Notes: generated by a model not told the origin, from the sequence alone. A DNA stretch of 64,000 nt from Magnaporthiopsis rhizophila (GCA_003049465.1 PYSS01000039.1:62001-126000); one strand, 5' to 3'; shown: positions 19,759-33,066, numbered from the stretch's first letter. Program-made: numbers and translations.

Positions 19759-21495
19759 ATGATGCGATGTGGGACGGCCGTGTCCTTGGCGGCCTCGCGC
19801 CTTGGACGACTTCCCCCGCCCTTATCCGGAGTCTCGTCCGCCAGCAGCAGCAGCAAGCCCGTCAATACCCTCATAACCGCCGTGCTGCTATTCGCTCCCA
19901 TGGCGTCGACACACGAACACCCCACCGGCCAGATCCCGGATGGCCAGGCGGTCTCGGTCGAACCGATTGTGCGTTGGCCAAACCCCCTCATGTCCCTTTC
20001 TCACCAATTCCGGACTATCCGGAAAAGACGTCGCAAAACCTGCGAACACGACTGCCCTGAGTAAGAGCTGACCAGCCGCCCCGTCGCGCCCATTGATGAA
20101 TAGGATACGACACTATGGATTCATATCTTCATCCAGATGCTCGCCTTTGGCGTGCTCTTGCCCATTGGCATGGTCCTTGGGGTACGTTTGATTTTCTTAT
20201 CCACGTTTGGCGATCCATCCAGGAGAACAAGACTAACGCCGAAGTCCCTCGTGCAGATAGTTAAGAGCCGCTGGCACGTCCCTCTCCAAACCCTCGCCTC
20301 CATTATCGGCATCCTCGGCTACTTCCTCGGCCATATGCACAAGGGCCGCGAGTTCCATCCGTCAAACGTCCACGCCGGCTTCGCCCCGACCCTCTTCCTC
20401 CTCCTCTTCGTCCAGATCGTGCTCGGCATATACCTCAAGCTGCACCTCGAGCGCGGCTTCTTCGGTCGGGTGCGGCGATGGGCCAAGATGGCGCACGGCA
20501 TCAACGGCAAGATGTTCCCCGTCGTGGCGTGGACGCAGATGATCTTTGGCGGCATCACGGCGCTGGGCTTCTGCCAGGGCGACCACTTGGGCCAGTGCCT
20601 GGCGCACTTCATCATGGGCAGCGCCTTCATCGCCTACGGCTGCATCCTGACCATCCTGCTGGTGGTGGGCCAGCTGTGGCTGCGGCGGCAGAGGCGGTCG
20701 CAGGAGTTCTTCGACAGCGCCGTCATCGCCGCCTGGGGCTGCGTCAACACCTTCACCGAGCACCGCTGGGGCAGCGCGTGGACTGGCAACGACTGGCAGC
20801 ACACCACCATGGGCGTCATCTGGTGGTGCGCGGGCTTGGCCGGCATATGGCTCAGCAGGGGCCGCGACGGCCAGCCCAAGCGCAACTTTGTGCCCGGCTT
20901 CGTGCTCTTCCTCACCGGCTGGGCCATGTCGGCGCACCCGCAGCACGTGCCCATCAGCGCCGCCACGCACTCCGTGTTTGGCTACACCCTCATGGCGGCC
21001 GGGGTGGCGAGGATCATTGAGATCTCGTTCGTGCTCGGGGACAAGAACGCGATATCCGACTCCGGCTACGACATCCACAGCTTCCAGTACATCCCCGTCT
21101 TCCTCCTCTACGCCTCGGGATTCCTATTCCTGGGCGCCACCGAGGAGCAGATGGCGCTGGTGGCCCAAACGGGCATCGACCATGTGGCGTACATCCTCAT
21201 CCTGTACAGCCTCGCGTTCCTGATTTTCCTCTTCGTGTGCATGCTCCTGAGCGTGTACGACCAGTCGGCAAACGCGGACGCCAGGGCCGCCGCCGGCCGA
21301 GGGGCCTCAGACCCCGCGCAGCGACAGCTCGGGGACGCCGAAGAGTTTGAACTGGATGGGTTGATGACGGACGACGAGGACGAGGAGAACGCGGCGAAGC
21401 GAAAGCTCCTCAGCACCAAGATGAGCACCGGCGGCGCGGACAGCGGGCTGCCCAGTCCTAGCACGCTGGGCAGGAATAGCGATCGAATCGCCTGA
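19759..21495 (+). CDS. YTP1: YTP1-like multi-spanning membrane protein
   Basis: Integral membrane protein of the fungal Ytp1 family; molecular function unknown. Exons 19759-19968, 20104-20181 and 20257-21495 give about 508 residues. About ten hydrophobic helices follow a luminal N-terminal segment with His/Pro/Gly residues. Conserved stretches include DTTLWIHIFIQML, the SRWHVP segment, GYFLGHMHKG, HGINGKMFP and NTFTEHRWG, rich in histidines, which recalls cytochrome b561-type haem ligation, though this is only suggestive. The C-terminus is an acidic cytosolic tail. The first exon is uncertain: the signal-like helix (TLITAVLLFAP) lies about 35 residues after the chosen Met, long for a signal peptide, so an upstream or extra intron is possible. 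Intron 2 (75 nt) stays open in frame if retained. Confidence 0.75.
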
Positions 21496-23462
21496 GGCCC
21501 AGGCTATATATATACATTCAGCTGGGACGGGCGGCAACTTGGCAGAGAATCATGCTCCGGACATGTGACATGGTGCGATGGCCATCCTTTGTTCATTCTT
21601 TTTACACGTTTTGGGATAGCATTCTTTCTTTTTTTCTTACACCTCTTGGGCGGTAATGCTGGTTATGGACATGTGAGGTGCTGGTAAATAGGTACCTAGG
21701 CAGGGTTAGCGATGCAAATTCAGGGCTGGTTCGTCTGGCGTGGGTGGCATTGTGACTCACTGGCCTGTTTATTCTTTCCAGCTTGGCTGACGTGATTACT
21801 TGAGATTTTATATGTATATGATTCCTTTCCTCGTCATTTTCCGACGCCGAGGTATCCTTTTATTTCTTCTTTGCTCTTTCTTCACTTGCCATGATTTGTT
21901 TCTCTGTGTCGAGCTTACGCAGGCGCCTCGATTCCCCCCCATCTCCCTATTCACAAGCCACGGGTCGCGAACCCCTGGCCTACTGCGGGGATGACACCTA
22001 GGTGCATGCTAAGCATTTTCCCGTGGCAAATCTCCCGTCTTGGCGGGATTGGCGCGCTAACGAGACGTTTGTTATTGAGTGTCGACCGGCACTCTTTGAA
22101 GCCGGCCTCGAACAAGACCGCTCAAGCTTCCTTCTGTCGACCTGTAAGGCGATATCATCACAGGCACCTTCTCTATCGAGCCTAGAATGCTTCTCCCTCT
22201 TTCTCTCTCCACAGCCAGTCTCAGGACGGCCCAAGGGGAATGTCGGCATCCCTCTGACCAGACATGGGGTCAGCTCGGCAAACTCCCTATCAATGGTGGC
22301 TATACATTCCCAATTCGTCGGGCTGGCTCCGAGGTTATACGACCACACGAGTCAAAGCTTGCGGAACCAACGACGCCTCCACCGCAGCAGCACAAAGACG
22401 ACCACCTTCCGGTTGAAGCATCTGCAGGATCCGTATGGAGCTTGCGCTACAGTAACACACACCCACCATGCCCATGCCGAATTCCGAAGAACCGGGATGG
22501 TATGGCGCAACACATGGTTGGGTGGATGCGGGGAGCAAGCGTGCTCCAATCTCTGCTTGTCGTCTGATCGGACCGGCGAGGGAGGAGATTGCGTTTGCCG
22601 TCTGCTTCACCTCCGCACTTGCCGCCACTGCGGAGCATGTACGACCACTTTGCCGAGATAAGGAGCATGCGGTCAACCGGCTGTTGGTCGGCATCCTTCG
22701 TCCAGGAGCTACCTACGAGGCGGCGCTTTTCTATGGGCAGGCTCTTCGACGGCACGAACTCGGGTTCTTATCGCTGCCTCCAACAGGAGACCCAGAGCCA
22801 TGGTCAAGCGAAGCCCTTCTCACTCCATCCAAAATACCTCATCATCGGTCCGTCACCGAAGCAGAGGAGGGTGGTGGAGCTCGTTTATCTCCTTCCTGAA
22901 CGAGAAGTTCCGGTTCGGTCAATCATGTCCGGAGAAGATTACGACGCCCCCTGGCGACCCTGCAGCTACCATGGGAAGGGATCTGGTTCGCCACCTCGCA
23001 TACCTACAGTCTCCATCCCAACCTCACTCCCCATACCCAGCCTGCGGGGGAAAAAAGAAGCTTTTCTCTCTCCACAGATTGATAGCCCCCACGTGCCGGG
23101 ACCGACCTGGCACCAACAGTCCTATAGGGCCGGGGTGGTCGGGTCAATGTGGGTTGCAACGTCCCATACGAGCTGTGCGTCGTGGTGCAACGTACACACC
23201 TGTCAGATAACGCTTCCAGTCGGTCAAGAGAGCGGAGGACCTCCCTGGAAGGATGGGGTTCATGTAGAGTTCATCCAGAACATGGGCTTGTATAGCAGTG
23301 ATATGTAGGTAGATACCATATATAAAAGGCGCCCCCAACAGGCCCAAATCTTCCTCCTTCTACGTGGCGGCTTTGTCGTTCCAACCCAGCCGGCGCGCCC
23401 CCTCGTTCATCTCACACAGGCATCGCCCCTCAAGACCGCCAAGTGAGCGCAAGTCCCCAGCA
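21496..23462. other. Intergenic, 2.0 kb
   Basis: Holds the 3' flank of the YTP1-like gene and the OPT promoter. Several overlapping frames exist at 22.0-23.3 kb, but none shows recognisable protein features. One CACCTAGGTG palindrome lies at 21995-22004. Confidence 0.5.
23319..23328 (+). promoter_or_regulatory. TATA-box-like element of the OPT gene
   Basis: TATATAAAAG lies about 135 bases upstream of the OPT ATG, a good match in sequence and spacing. Confidence 0.55.
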
Positions 23463-26400
23463 ATGGCAGCCGCCCCAGTCGACGCGCCCGATGCCATCAC
23501 TCCAGCCACCGCTGTAGCCAGCAGCCCGCCGCCGCTCCCCCCCGCAGTGGTGGCGGGCAGCGGTGGTGGTGGTGGTGGTGGTGTGCAAAAGGAGAAGCGC
23601 GGGATGGACGAGAAGCATCCCGACGACCTCGAGGTGTCGTCCGCCGGAGATCAGGCGTCCATCTACGACGACGCGGACAAGATCATCGTGCCGGACGATA
23701 ACGACGACGTCATTGACCCTCGCCTGAAGAACTATCCCGTCAAGCTCGTCGCCAAGACCGTTTCGCTGCACAACGACTTTACGTGAGTCTCTTTCATCAT
23801 CTCTGTCCTCTCCCACGGCTTGATTCTACTACCTGAAAACGAGAAGTGCGCAGTGGGCTGCAATATTAACCGAACCCGTTTCCCAGCGAGCCCATCCTCA
23901 CCTTCCGCTTCTGGGTCCTGTCGACGTTCTGGGTCGTCGTCGGATGCGCCATCAGCTCCATGTATTACTTCAAGCCTTATTCGGCCACGTTGACGAGCTA
24001 CGCCATCCAGCTGCTGTCGTGGGGCATGGGCGACGCCATGCACCGGTGGCTACCCGACTGGGGCCTTACCTTGCGCGGCCAGAGATACAGCATCAACCCG
24101 GGACCCTGGAACGCCAAGGAGCACGCCCTCATTGTGGTTGCGTACTGGGGTAGCGTACGTCTCGCCAGCAGAGGGCCATCATCATCATGTAAATGCCGCC
24201 CCTTTGGCTAACTTCCCTCTGCAATAGTGCTACACCGCCTACGGGTTGGGGCCGCTGTCTGCTCTGGAGATGTACTACGGCAAGAAGATCCATGCCGGCT
24301 GGGGAATCATCTTCCTCCTGAGCACCCAGATGATTGGTTACGGTCAGTATATAAAACGCGCTTCTTTTTCTGGAAATGATCCCAGTTCTGGGAGTGATAC
24401 CAATATTGACAGTCTAACCAACCTATCAGGCTTCGCCGGCGTCTTCCGCGACATCCTCGTGCGCCCGCCCAAGATCTACTATCCCGGCGTCCTGCCCAAC
24501 GTGGCGCTGTTCAACGCCATGCACAAAAACCCGTCCGTAACCAAGAAGTCGCTCGCGTTTTTCGCCTACGTCGCCAGCGCCACGTTTGTCTGGCAGTACT
24601 TTCCTGGTGTCATTTTCCGTACGTCAGCCAGCCGCCAAGCTACATATATCCTAGTACATACACAGAATGCTGATAATACCTGCTTGGGCAATAAACCAGC
24701 CATGCTGAGCTCCCTCCCTCTCCTGTGCTACATGGGCCACGGGAACTGGCAGAGCTACGTTCTGGGCTCGGGCTATTACGGCTTTGGCATGCTGGACATT
24801 ACTCTGGACTGGAACTATGCCTCCTACCTGCAGCCCCTGGTAAGCACTTCCTCCCTTTTGGGGCCGTTTCTACTTCAAACCACCCTTGAGCTAATGCCCT
24901 CAGTCTCTTTCCAAAACAGTACACGCCGCTATGGTCCAACGCGTCGCAGATCGCGGGTGCTGTCCTGTCCTGCTGGCTCATCTACCCCATAATGTACTTC
25001 ACCAACTCGATGAGCGCGCTCAACTACCCGCCCGTGTCGTCGGGTACCTTCGACAGCGACGGCAAAAAGTACAACATCAGCCGCATCCTGACGAGTGGCT
25101 TCACGCTCAACCAGACCGCCATGGACGCTTACTCGCGCCCCAACTGGTCCGTCTCGTACGCCATGTACTTCTTCTGGGGGTTCGCCTGCTCCGCCGGCGC
25201 CGTCGTCTACGCCGCGCTCTGGTACGGCAAGGACTCGTACCGCGCCGTCGTCGACGCCTGGCACGGCCGCCGCGACGACTACGACGACCCTTACCTCAAG
25301 CTCATGAGCCGTACCGCCCGCGCGCCCCACTGGTGGTACCTCTCGCTCCTGGCCGTGTGCCTGGCGCTGTCCTTTGGCTGCATCTACGGCGCCGAGCTGG
25401 GCTTGCCGTGGTGGGGGTTCATTCTGACCGTCGTTGTTTCCGTCATTTGCACATGTGAGTTTGCCCTGACCTTTTCTCTACTCATATACTTTTGACATCG
25501 TCGTTGTCTCGCCGCCCAAGCTAACACAAACCCAACCGCCTAGTCCCCAATGGTCTGCTCTGGGGGCTGGCCAACATGCAAGTCGGCATGGCCTTCCTTT
25601 CGGAACTTATGGCAGGAGGTTTATTCCCCGGCAATCCTGCTGCTGTGCTTACTTGCATGGTTTTTGGGAGACAGATCTTGGAGCAGGTATGGGCTACCCC
25701 GTACCCTAACCCTAAAACTCGTTGCCTTTCGTCTTATTTCTTTGCCCTCTTGCTCCGTTGTCAGTGCTAACTTTCCGCACTCAGAACCTGAACCTGATCT
25801 CCGACTATAAATTCGGCTTCTACATGAAGATTCCAGAGAAGGAGATGTTCTGGGGTCAGGTGTACGGCACCCTCCTCGGCCCCTTTGTCAACTACGCCGT
25901 CATGAGGCTCGTCATCGACCAGATCGGCATCGACGTCCTCACTGGCGTGATCAAGTCCGAGGGTTGGCTGGCGCTCAAAACCAAGAACTACTACAGGTAC
26001 GTACCTGGGCTATTTTCCATGGCTACCTCCCGAGCCCCTATCAGCTGTCCACATCGTATGTTAACAGTAAGATCCTCGACTTCCAGTCTGTCCGTTCTCT
26101 GGGGCATCCTGGGCCCCAAGGTCTTCTTCTCCTCCGAATCACCGTACGCCTGGATCTACTGGGCGTTCCTGATTGGCCCCGCGCTGGTTGCCATGGTGTA
26201 CATCGTGCACATATTCAAGCCTGAGTGGAAGCTTGAGAAGCGCTGCAACCGTAAGTGGTCACGGACACGGCTCATCTTTGATACTCAAACTAATACATAA
26301 CCCGCTCCCCGTTTGCCGCAACAGCCGTCGTCATCATGTATGGTGGCACCATCTTCCCAGTCTACCAGACGACCAACCTCATGACCTCGGCGATCCTGAG

Positions 26401-26714
26401 CTTCGTCTTCATGGGATACATGCTCAGGTACCGCCCCGTCTGGTTCCGCAAGTACAATTACCTGCTCGGCGTCGGCTTGGACTGCGGAGCACAGCTTTGC
26501 CAAACCGTTATCATGCTGGGCATCAACCTGCCTCACGCCCAGTTTCCCAACGTACGTTTTTACTCTCCCCGTAGCACCTGCTCCGCTCCTTCTTTCCCTC
26601 GCAGTTCTCTCCGACTAACGTAGAAGTTCCGTCCTTTAGTGGTGGGGGAATGATGCCAACCAGGTCGACCGGTGCTTCCCGCCTTCGACACTTCCCCCGA
26701 ATGCTCTGAACTAG
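23463..26714 (+). CDS. Oligopeptide transporter, OPT family
   Basis: Plasma-membrane importer of small peptides, glutathione or metal chelates. Eleven exons give 795 residues: 23463-23782, 23887-24154, 24228-24342, 24430-24618, 24700-24839, 24920-25454, 25544-25686, 25785-25996, 26087-26250, 26325-26551, 26640-26714. All joins are in phase. A disordered acidic N-terminus of about 110 residues with a polyglycine run (GGT repeats) precedes many membrane helices. OPT signatures are NPGPWNAKEHALI near the N-terminus and KIPEKEMFWGQ, a variant of the KIPPR motif, near residue 600. The tail ends WWGN and a proline/cysteine segment, as in fungal OPTs. Exons 8-9 are the least certain join. Whether it carries tetra/pentapeptides or glutathione is unknown. 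Confidence 0.9.
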
Positions 26715-27489
26715 GGGAAAACGTATGGTGGACGGATGGATGGACCAGTAGACGGGTTGACTCGTGTTTCAGATGCACGAAATCTCTTTAATTTAATGAC
26801 GATGACGACGCCAGACAATGTACTGCGACTCCTCGACTTTGTGTTCGTACCTGTTCGCCTTTGGCCGTTCGTCCATGATCATCAGCTTTCCCTGCATCAC
26901 GTATCAGTGACGGAGGCTGGCAGAGCCAACCCCAGCTACCGGCGCGCACAACACACCGCAGTAGACATCCGATCTCGAGCCAGACAAGCAAATTCATTGC
27001 AAGATATATATCAGGTGTATACCTGGATATTATCTAATACCGACCGACAGGGAAAGAAAAGAAAACCAGACCAGAAACCCTGACAAAATTTCTAGGATCA
27101 ACCCGACTTTTAGGAAAAATTCAAGCCAATATTATGAAACGCCATAAACACCACCGCAGCCCTATCGCACAAAGTATATATACAGCATAATATCGTATCA
27201 GGTCAGGCCGGACAATACGGCAGAGCGGTGCTGAGCCGACGCCAACGAGCATCCTCCCGGGTCGAGGGTAGGTCAACACCCAACCAACCGAGGGGCCTGT
27301 GACAAAATAAAAGAAGAAATAAATCATAAAAAAAGGGAAGAATGGTGAAAAGAAAAGATATAAGGAGAAAAAATCATGAAAAAACAAAGGAGAAGGCGGT
27401 AGCAGGCCGCATATGGGAGACGATCTGCATCCCAAAATTGTCCTGCTAGGACGCAAGGAATAAAAAGAGCCAGGAGATGACGGAGCCGT
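26715..27489. other. Intergenic, 775 bp, between convergent genes
   Basis: 3' flanks of the OPT and GH17 genes; AT-rich with A/AG runs at 27300-27380. No gene seen. Confidence 0.5.
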
Positions 27490-28518
27490 CTAGCCACTCT
27501 TCTTGGCCCCGATGCCCCAGTACTTCTCCGCATTCCAGGTGCTGGGGTTGTCCTTCTTCCACTCGTCGTCGAAGGGGGAGAAGAGGATGAGGTCGCCGGC
27601 GGGGACGGCGGCCTTGATGGAGGCGATGGCGGCCGCCTGCTGCTGCAGGCCGGGCACGGCTCCGTGGTGCGCGTTGCCCTTGTGTGGCCAGCCCGTCTCG
27701 GTGATGACGATGCGCTTGCCGGCGCATTTCGGCTTGAGGTCGGACGCCATCTTCTGCGCGACGAAGGTGCCCGCCTTGTCGGCCGTCACGCCCCCCTGGT
27801 CGAAAAAGGGGTGGAAGTTGACGGCGCAGTAGTCCGAGTTCTGCAGGATGGACGGGTTGTCGCGCGCCGTGACCCAGGTCTCGACCGAGACGACCTTGCC
27901 CTTGAAGTTGGTGCCCTTGAGCAGCCCGCGGACCTGTCGCAGGCCCTCCAGGACCTTTGCGACCCGCTGGTTTTGCGGGATGTGCGTGAGCCGATCCACG
28001 TTCTCGTTGCCGAAGCTGACCGTGTCGACCAGACTCCAGTCCTTGTTCAGTTGCGTGTTCATGCTGTTGAACTCCTCCTGGATCTTGTTCGGCTCCGAGC
28101 TGTAGAAGCCCAAGAACAGCTTCATCTTGTGCTTTTTGGCCCCTTCCACCGCCTTGGCGACCTGGTGGCACTCGACGCCGTAGAGGCGGACCAGGGAGTA
28201 GTCTTTGAGCACATTGTCGAAGTCTGCCTTCACCTCTGCAGCGCTCTTGCAGTTGTGGTCCTTCTTAAAAGGTGCGTAAGCGATACCGGGCTTCCCGGCG
28301 GCACGAGACAGCACCTGTGGTCCGGCTTGAGTATCGTCGTTTTGGGCAATGTCGAGCTCAGGGTCGGCTCTCCTGGTCAGACGAGAACCTGTTCCACGCA
28401 TGTTAGCAAACCCCCGCGACGATAGCCCGTTGCGGTCTTGACGTTACGCACCGATCGGGAGGGCACTCGCAACGCCTAGCAGCGAGACGAGCGCCAGTGA
28501 GAGCATCTCGGCCCTCAT
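27490..28518 (-). CDS. Secreted GH17 beta-1,3-glucanase / glucanosyltransferase-like
   Basis: Cell-wall enzyme acting on beta-1,3-glucan. Two exons on the minus strand, 28518-28452 and 28388-27490, give 321 residues; exon 1 encodes the signal peptide MRAEMLSLALVSLLGVASA and joins in phase through a 63-nt intron. An LTRR site suggests propeptide removal. The GH17 barrel shows GIAYAPFK, VRLYGVECHQV, the acid/base Glu in SFGNENVD, NFHPFFD and the nucleophile Glu in ITETGWP. There is no hydrophobic C-terminal tail, so no GPI anchor is expected, and no Ser/Thr-rich linker. This resembles the Bgl2/Scw group of wall-resident or secreted glucanases. Without the upstream exon the protein would begin without a signal peptide. 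Confidence 0.88.
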
Positions 28519-30386
28519 TTTGGCGAGCCCCAAAGACAACGGCTTAGACTGGAAACCCAAAAGGAGGTAAGCAGCACCAGGTCGCTGGGACAGGAGGGAG
28601 GGAGGAAAACTGGAACACTGAATGGGATGTTAGCCTGCGAGAAGGATCAGGGGAGAAACAGGATGCTTATAGATGGCTGGTGGCCAGGGCCGGGCTGAAG
28701 GCTCCGAGCGCACTGATAGTATGGAATGAACACGACGAACCTCAAGGGTAGCTTTGCCTGGAGCGCTGGAATGCTTGTCTCGGCAGAAAAGGGTTTGGGA
28801 TGGAAATGGCGCCGGTGATCCGAATGCGTGTTTGGTGGGAAGACTAGGAAAATAAGAATAACAAGTAATAACAATAAGAATGGTAATGTTTCTGGTTGAA
28901 ACCGAGGTAGTAAAATGAGGAGGATTTGCTGTTTGACGGGACTAGGAGGTGTCCATCTTGAGAAGCGATACATGTCGTATATATCTTCTTTTCGTGGGGC
29001 AGCAGCAGCCCGCTTGCAAGGCCCAATCAGGAAAACACGACACAGGCACAGACACAGATACAGGATGCAGTGTGGCTGCAGACAGAGCGTGGGTGGTAAG
29101 TGGTAGTGTGTAGAGCGCAGTAAGCCGAGGCGGGCGGCGCGGGCGGGAAGCAGTCACCAACGCACCAACATGCCTACCCCCATCTGCAAATTCCAACCGC
29201 CGAGGTGGGTGAGACGAGCCGCACGCGGTGTCGGGCCTGGCCCCGACTTACTGGGGGGGGGGGTTCGGAGAGGCTGCGCCGCTCAATAAATCTGACCCTG
29301 ACTCTGGAATCACGACGGCTTCGTCGGACCATACGCCTGCCCACTCACCCGCTTCAGACTGAGACGAATTGCTGATGATGCTGGAAACAACCCAAGAAAA
29401 GCCACCAAGACCTTTTTCGGTATGAGTATGGAACCACTTGGCCAGGAAAGGCTGCCCGGAGTCGAGCCGGGCTGGCGCATGTCTCCCAGAGAAATCGACA
29501 GCCGAGCAAGGAGCATGTCGCATCTCGGCCTTTGTGGCATCGTCGTCGGGCGACCACGGGGACGGCCAGATGAGAGCCTAGACCCAGACGGCGGCCGTTG
29601 GAAAGGGGTCTCAAAGGAGCGGCCCATTGAATGTGCCCGTGCGTGGCAGATCCATCATCAGTGCGCCGCCCGACACCAAAGTTTGGGGAATTTTGGGGAA
29701 AACTCCAGGCTACATCGCACGAGATCCTGTGATGCCGGCACTTGGTGTCTTCAGCTTTCGTTCGGTTCGGGCTTCGTGGGCGGCACGCCTTGGGCAGATG
29801 CCGAATCGAGAACGTCTGGTGAGACCACACCTACGCATGGGGCTTAAAAAAAAGCCAATAGGGGCAGTGCCGTGCTTGGGCTTACTGTCCCTGCGCCAAA
29901 CACTTCAGGGACAGTAAGTGGCCCACTGGGAGAGTCAGCAATCACCTCCGGATGGAAATTCTGACGGGATCGATTGATTGATTGATCGCCCATGAATGAA
30001 CCCAAATGCAGACAGACTGAAGTCAAGTTTACCAAGCAAGTCAACCAATGGCAGGTGGGTGACGAAAAATCAATGCAAAGACAGCCAAGACATTCTTTCG
30101 TGGCTTCGGCCGGAATGTCAGTGTGGCGGTATCAAGGACAAGTCTATTAGGCATTAAGTCGCTGGCTATCTCTATCTGCAGGGGCCCTCAGCCGTCGTAG
30201 CCTATGAACAATATATACCTGGCACGCAGAGTCCCCAGCCAAGCAGCTTTGAATACCAGCTGGCGATAACATGGAGAGGCCCGAAGAAATAAAGAAAACA
30301 TTTCAAGAAAAGAAAAAGGCGGAATTCCCAGTAGCCAAAGGCCCAAAGGGTGCCGGTGATGGCGTTCAACTCTTGCTCTCCCAAAC
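28519..30386. other. Intergenic, 1.9 kb
   Basis: GH17 promoter and LCB1 3' flank. Contains a 9-10 G run near 29251 and a GATT tandem repeat at 29968-29987. No gene or RNA recognised. Confidence 0.5.
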
Positions 30387-32210
30387 TCACGCTGCCGTGG
30401 CCGGCGCCAGCTTGGCGTTGCTCTTCATCACCTTGGTGATGGCGTGCCGGATCGTAGTGCCAGCACGCTCAATGTCCTTCTTGGAAAGACCCGAGGTGAC
30501 GCACACCTTGAGCGCCGGAGTAACCTTGAATCCCTTTTCCTTGGGGCCGATAGCATCGGCAACGGGCTTGGTCTTCATGCGCGTGATCCAGACACCGTTG
30601 GCCAGAGACTGCGGTGGGACAGAGAGACAATGTTAGCAGATGATCAATCAATCAGTCGTATTGGGAACGGTCGTTCTGGCAACAAACCTCATCAACACAC
30701 TCCTGCAAGAGACGCGACTGGTCCTCGTCCGTCAAACGCCTAGACGCGACCACGTCAGGCTTGAGCACAAGGACCAGGATCGGGTTCTCGGGGTCGCTGG
30801 TGCAGACAACCCAGTCGCTGCGCGGATCCAGCTGCGCCCGCATCGCTTTGATGTTCTCGCGGCACTGCAGGAGGATCTCGGGGTTCGACTGCAGCAGGTT
30901 CAGCGTCTCGCTGGTCGTCACGGCGAGCATTGCCGGCAGCGCTGCCGAGTACGTGTACGCCGCCGACGTGACCCGCTGGTGCGTTACCACCTCCTGGGTG
31001 CCAGCACAGAAGCCTCCGCCGGAGCACAGGGGACCTGCCATCGAGCCTACGATTACGTCCACCTGCGTCGGATCCACGTTTTGCGCCTCAGTAAGGCCCC
31101 GACCTGTGCGACCCAGTACACCAAACGAGTTCGTTTCGTCGAGGAGAAGGCGGAACTTGTATTTCTCTTTGAGCTCGATCTAGTAGGAAAAACAGAAACG
31201 ACATATGTCAGCGCAAATAGTTCACAAAGGGGGAGACACGGGAAGAACAACAGAGGGCCCGCACAAGCTTCGGCAGATCCGCGCAATCGCCGACCAGGTC
31301 CGAGAGAGCCTCGATAACAACAAAGCGCCTGGTCAGCTTCTTCGCCTTGGCCTGCTCCTGCGCCACCTTGGCCATTGCAGCCTCGAGTTCGACCATGTCG
31401 CCGTGGCCGTGCCAGCGGATGCTGCTGCGGCTCAGCTCAAGACCCTTCCGGATGGAGTAGTTGCAAGCGCGGTCGGCGATGATGACGTCGCCCCGCTTGC
31501 AGAACGAGGGGATGACGCTCGAGACGGTCGAGAAGGCGTGGGCGTAGATGATGCAGGCTTCGGTTCCGATGTAGGCGGCGATGTCGGCCTCGGTCTTCAT
31601 GTGGACGTCCTGGGTGCCGTAGAACTGAGGGGGTCCGCAGGGTCCCACGCCGTACGTGCGCAGCGTCTGGATCGCCTTCTCCTTGATCTGCTCGTTGGCG
31701 TTGAAGTTGTAGAAGTTGTACGACGCCAGGTTGGTCACGGTCCGGCCGTTCGCCAGCTTGGCCTTGGGACCCGTCGGCCCCACGATCACGGGAAGCTTCT
31801 CGGCCTCGGCCTCCTCCTGCGGTGTGCGGTCCGGCACCAGCGGCTCCGGCGTCCAGTCCTCGACGAGCTCGTCGATCTCCTGCAAGAAGAAAAGGGGGAG
31901 GGCAAACGTCAGCCAGTTGTACGAGGCACGTCAGTGCCTTTTTTTTTTTTTTTTTTTTATCTACACTAGACAGACGTACATCGTCTCGCAGCTTGATGAA
32001 ATTGTGCTTGTGTGTCGAATACGAGGGCGCGAGGAGGTAGCGGATGAAGAAAACGACGAGGACGAGCTCTATGGCGGAGCGGATCGGGTCGTTCTGATAG
32101 CTCGACTGCACGTAGCGGATCAGGACGGCAGAGCCAGGCACCTTCTGGAACGCGTGCGAGGCTTCGTGCAGCCATGCCGTGGCCTGGCTCTGAATGTCGT
32201 GGAGATCCAT
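30387..32210 (-). CDS. LCB1: Serine palmitoyltransferase subunit 1
   Basis: Non-catalytic partner of LCB2 in the ER enzyme that condenses serine with palmitoyl-CoA, the first step of sphingolipid synthesis. Four exons on the minus strand, 32210-31980, 31879-31265, 31179-30688 and 30608-30387, give 519 residues. An N-terminal membrane helix (IELVLVVFFIRYLL, about 47-60) anchors it. The aminotransferase-like fold follows: NLASYNFYNF, YGVGPCGPPQFYGTQDVH, IIADRACNYSI, LLLDETNSFGVLGRTGRGL and the segment SMAGPLCSGGGFC, where the PLP lysine of active homologues is absent, as expected for LCB1. The GPCGPP cysteine corresponds to the conserved Cys whose mutation in human SPTLC1 causes neuropathy. Intron 1 carries a 20-base homopolymer. 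The next gene in the same direction is FKS1. Confidence 0.95.
31939..31958. repeat. 20-base T tract in LCB1 intron 1
   Basis: Uninterrupted T run on the plus strand (A run in the transcript) inside the first LCB1 intron; length likely varies between strains or reads. Confidence 0.9.
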
Positions 32211-33066
32211 GGCGGTGGTTGCGCTCGCTGGTCGTCGCGTGTTGGTTGCAGCCAAGAATGCGGCAGGTCGGTGTGAACAAAGTTCACCTCGCGAAATCCC
32301 TTGCAATGCAGAAGACTCGGGAGACACTTTCAGACGGCTGCCAGGCCTTTCAATCCAATCACACCGGACTCATGGCTCAGGGGACAGAGCGTGGGTGGCC
32401 GGCCCCTGGGTAGGCTCAATGCTCCAATCTAAAAATTGTTCCCGCTTACCACCGTCCAGAGACGCGACGAAAGGGGTGCCAGAGTGGGGCGAGAACCCAC
32501 AGTGTCTGCTGTCGCTTGCGGTACTCGCTGGCAGCTGCGTGGGGCTACCTTTATCTAATTCTAGGTTGGCCTAGGCAGCGACGCATTTCGAGTCCGAATC
32601 CGAACAAGAAACTTCATCGCTAGTGACGACGACAATTTCGATAGAATTACGAGCAGCTACCATTTAAGCGTGTGCAGGAACGGGCCCTGCGGCCAGAGAA
32701 TAGCGAATATGCAAGCGTATTGGAATCTAGACAAAGCATGTTTTCTGTTTACCAAACCGCCGACCACCGAGTTGCAATGCTGAGACGACGACAACAGAGG
32801 TAATAAGGCAGCAAAAAGAGAACGAGGAAGTAAGGGGACGGACAAAAACAGAAAGACAAGAGTTAGGTGCTCGAGCCCAGAAGACTAAGATATAAACCAA
32901 GCCACCCAGCCTCTTCAGGGATCCCTTATGCCGCATACAGCGCTGGGATGAGTCGGCATTGCATAGCACCACCGCCGCCCGACCGAGCTATATAGATTAT
33001 GTCTTGACGCGAAGGTTTGCGTCGCAAGTTCAGGAACAAGGCCAGTGAACCAACGAGTTGCAAAGC
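32211..33066. other. Intergenic, 856 bp
   Basis: LCB1 promoter and FKS1 3' flank. No other gene seen. Confidence 0.5.

Noticed and set aside
22002..23308. Overlapping frames of 130-240 codons before the OPT gene
   Set aside because: No domain, no consistent frame preference, and they overlap each other and the OPT promoter.
25704..25716. Telomere-like CCCTAACCCTAAA
   Set aside because: Only two units, inside an OPT intron; the second half also resembles a branch site.
29455..29471. Hairpin resembling a tRNA T-arm
   Set aside because: Loop does not match TTCRANN and no acceptor, D or anticodon stems could be placed around it.
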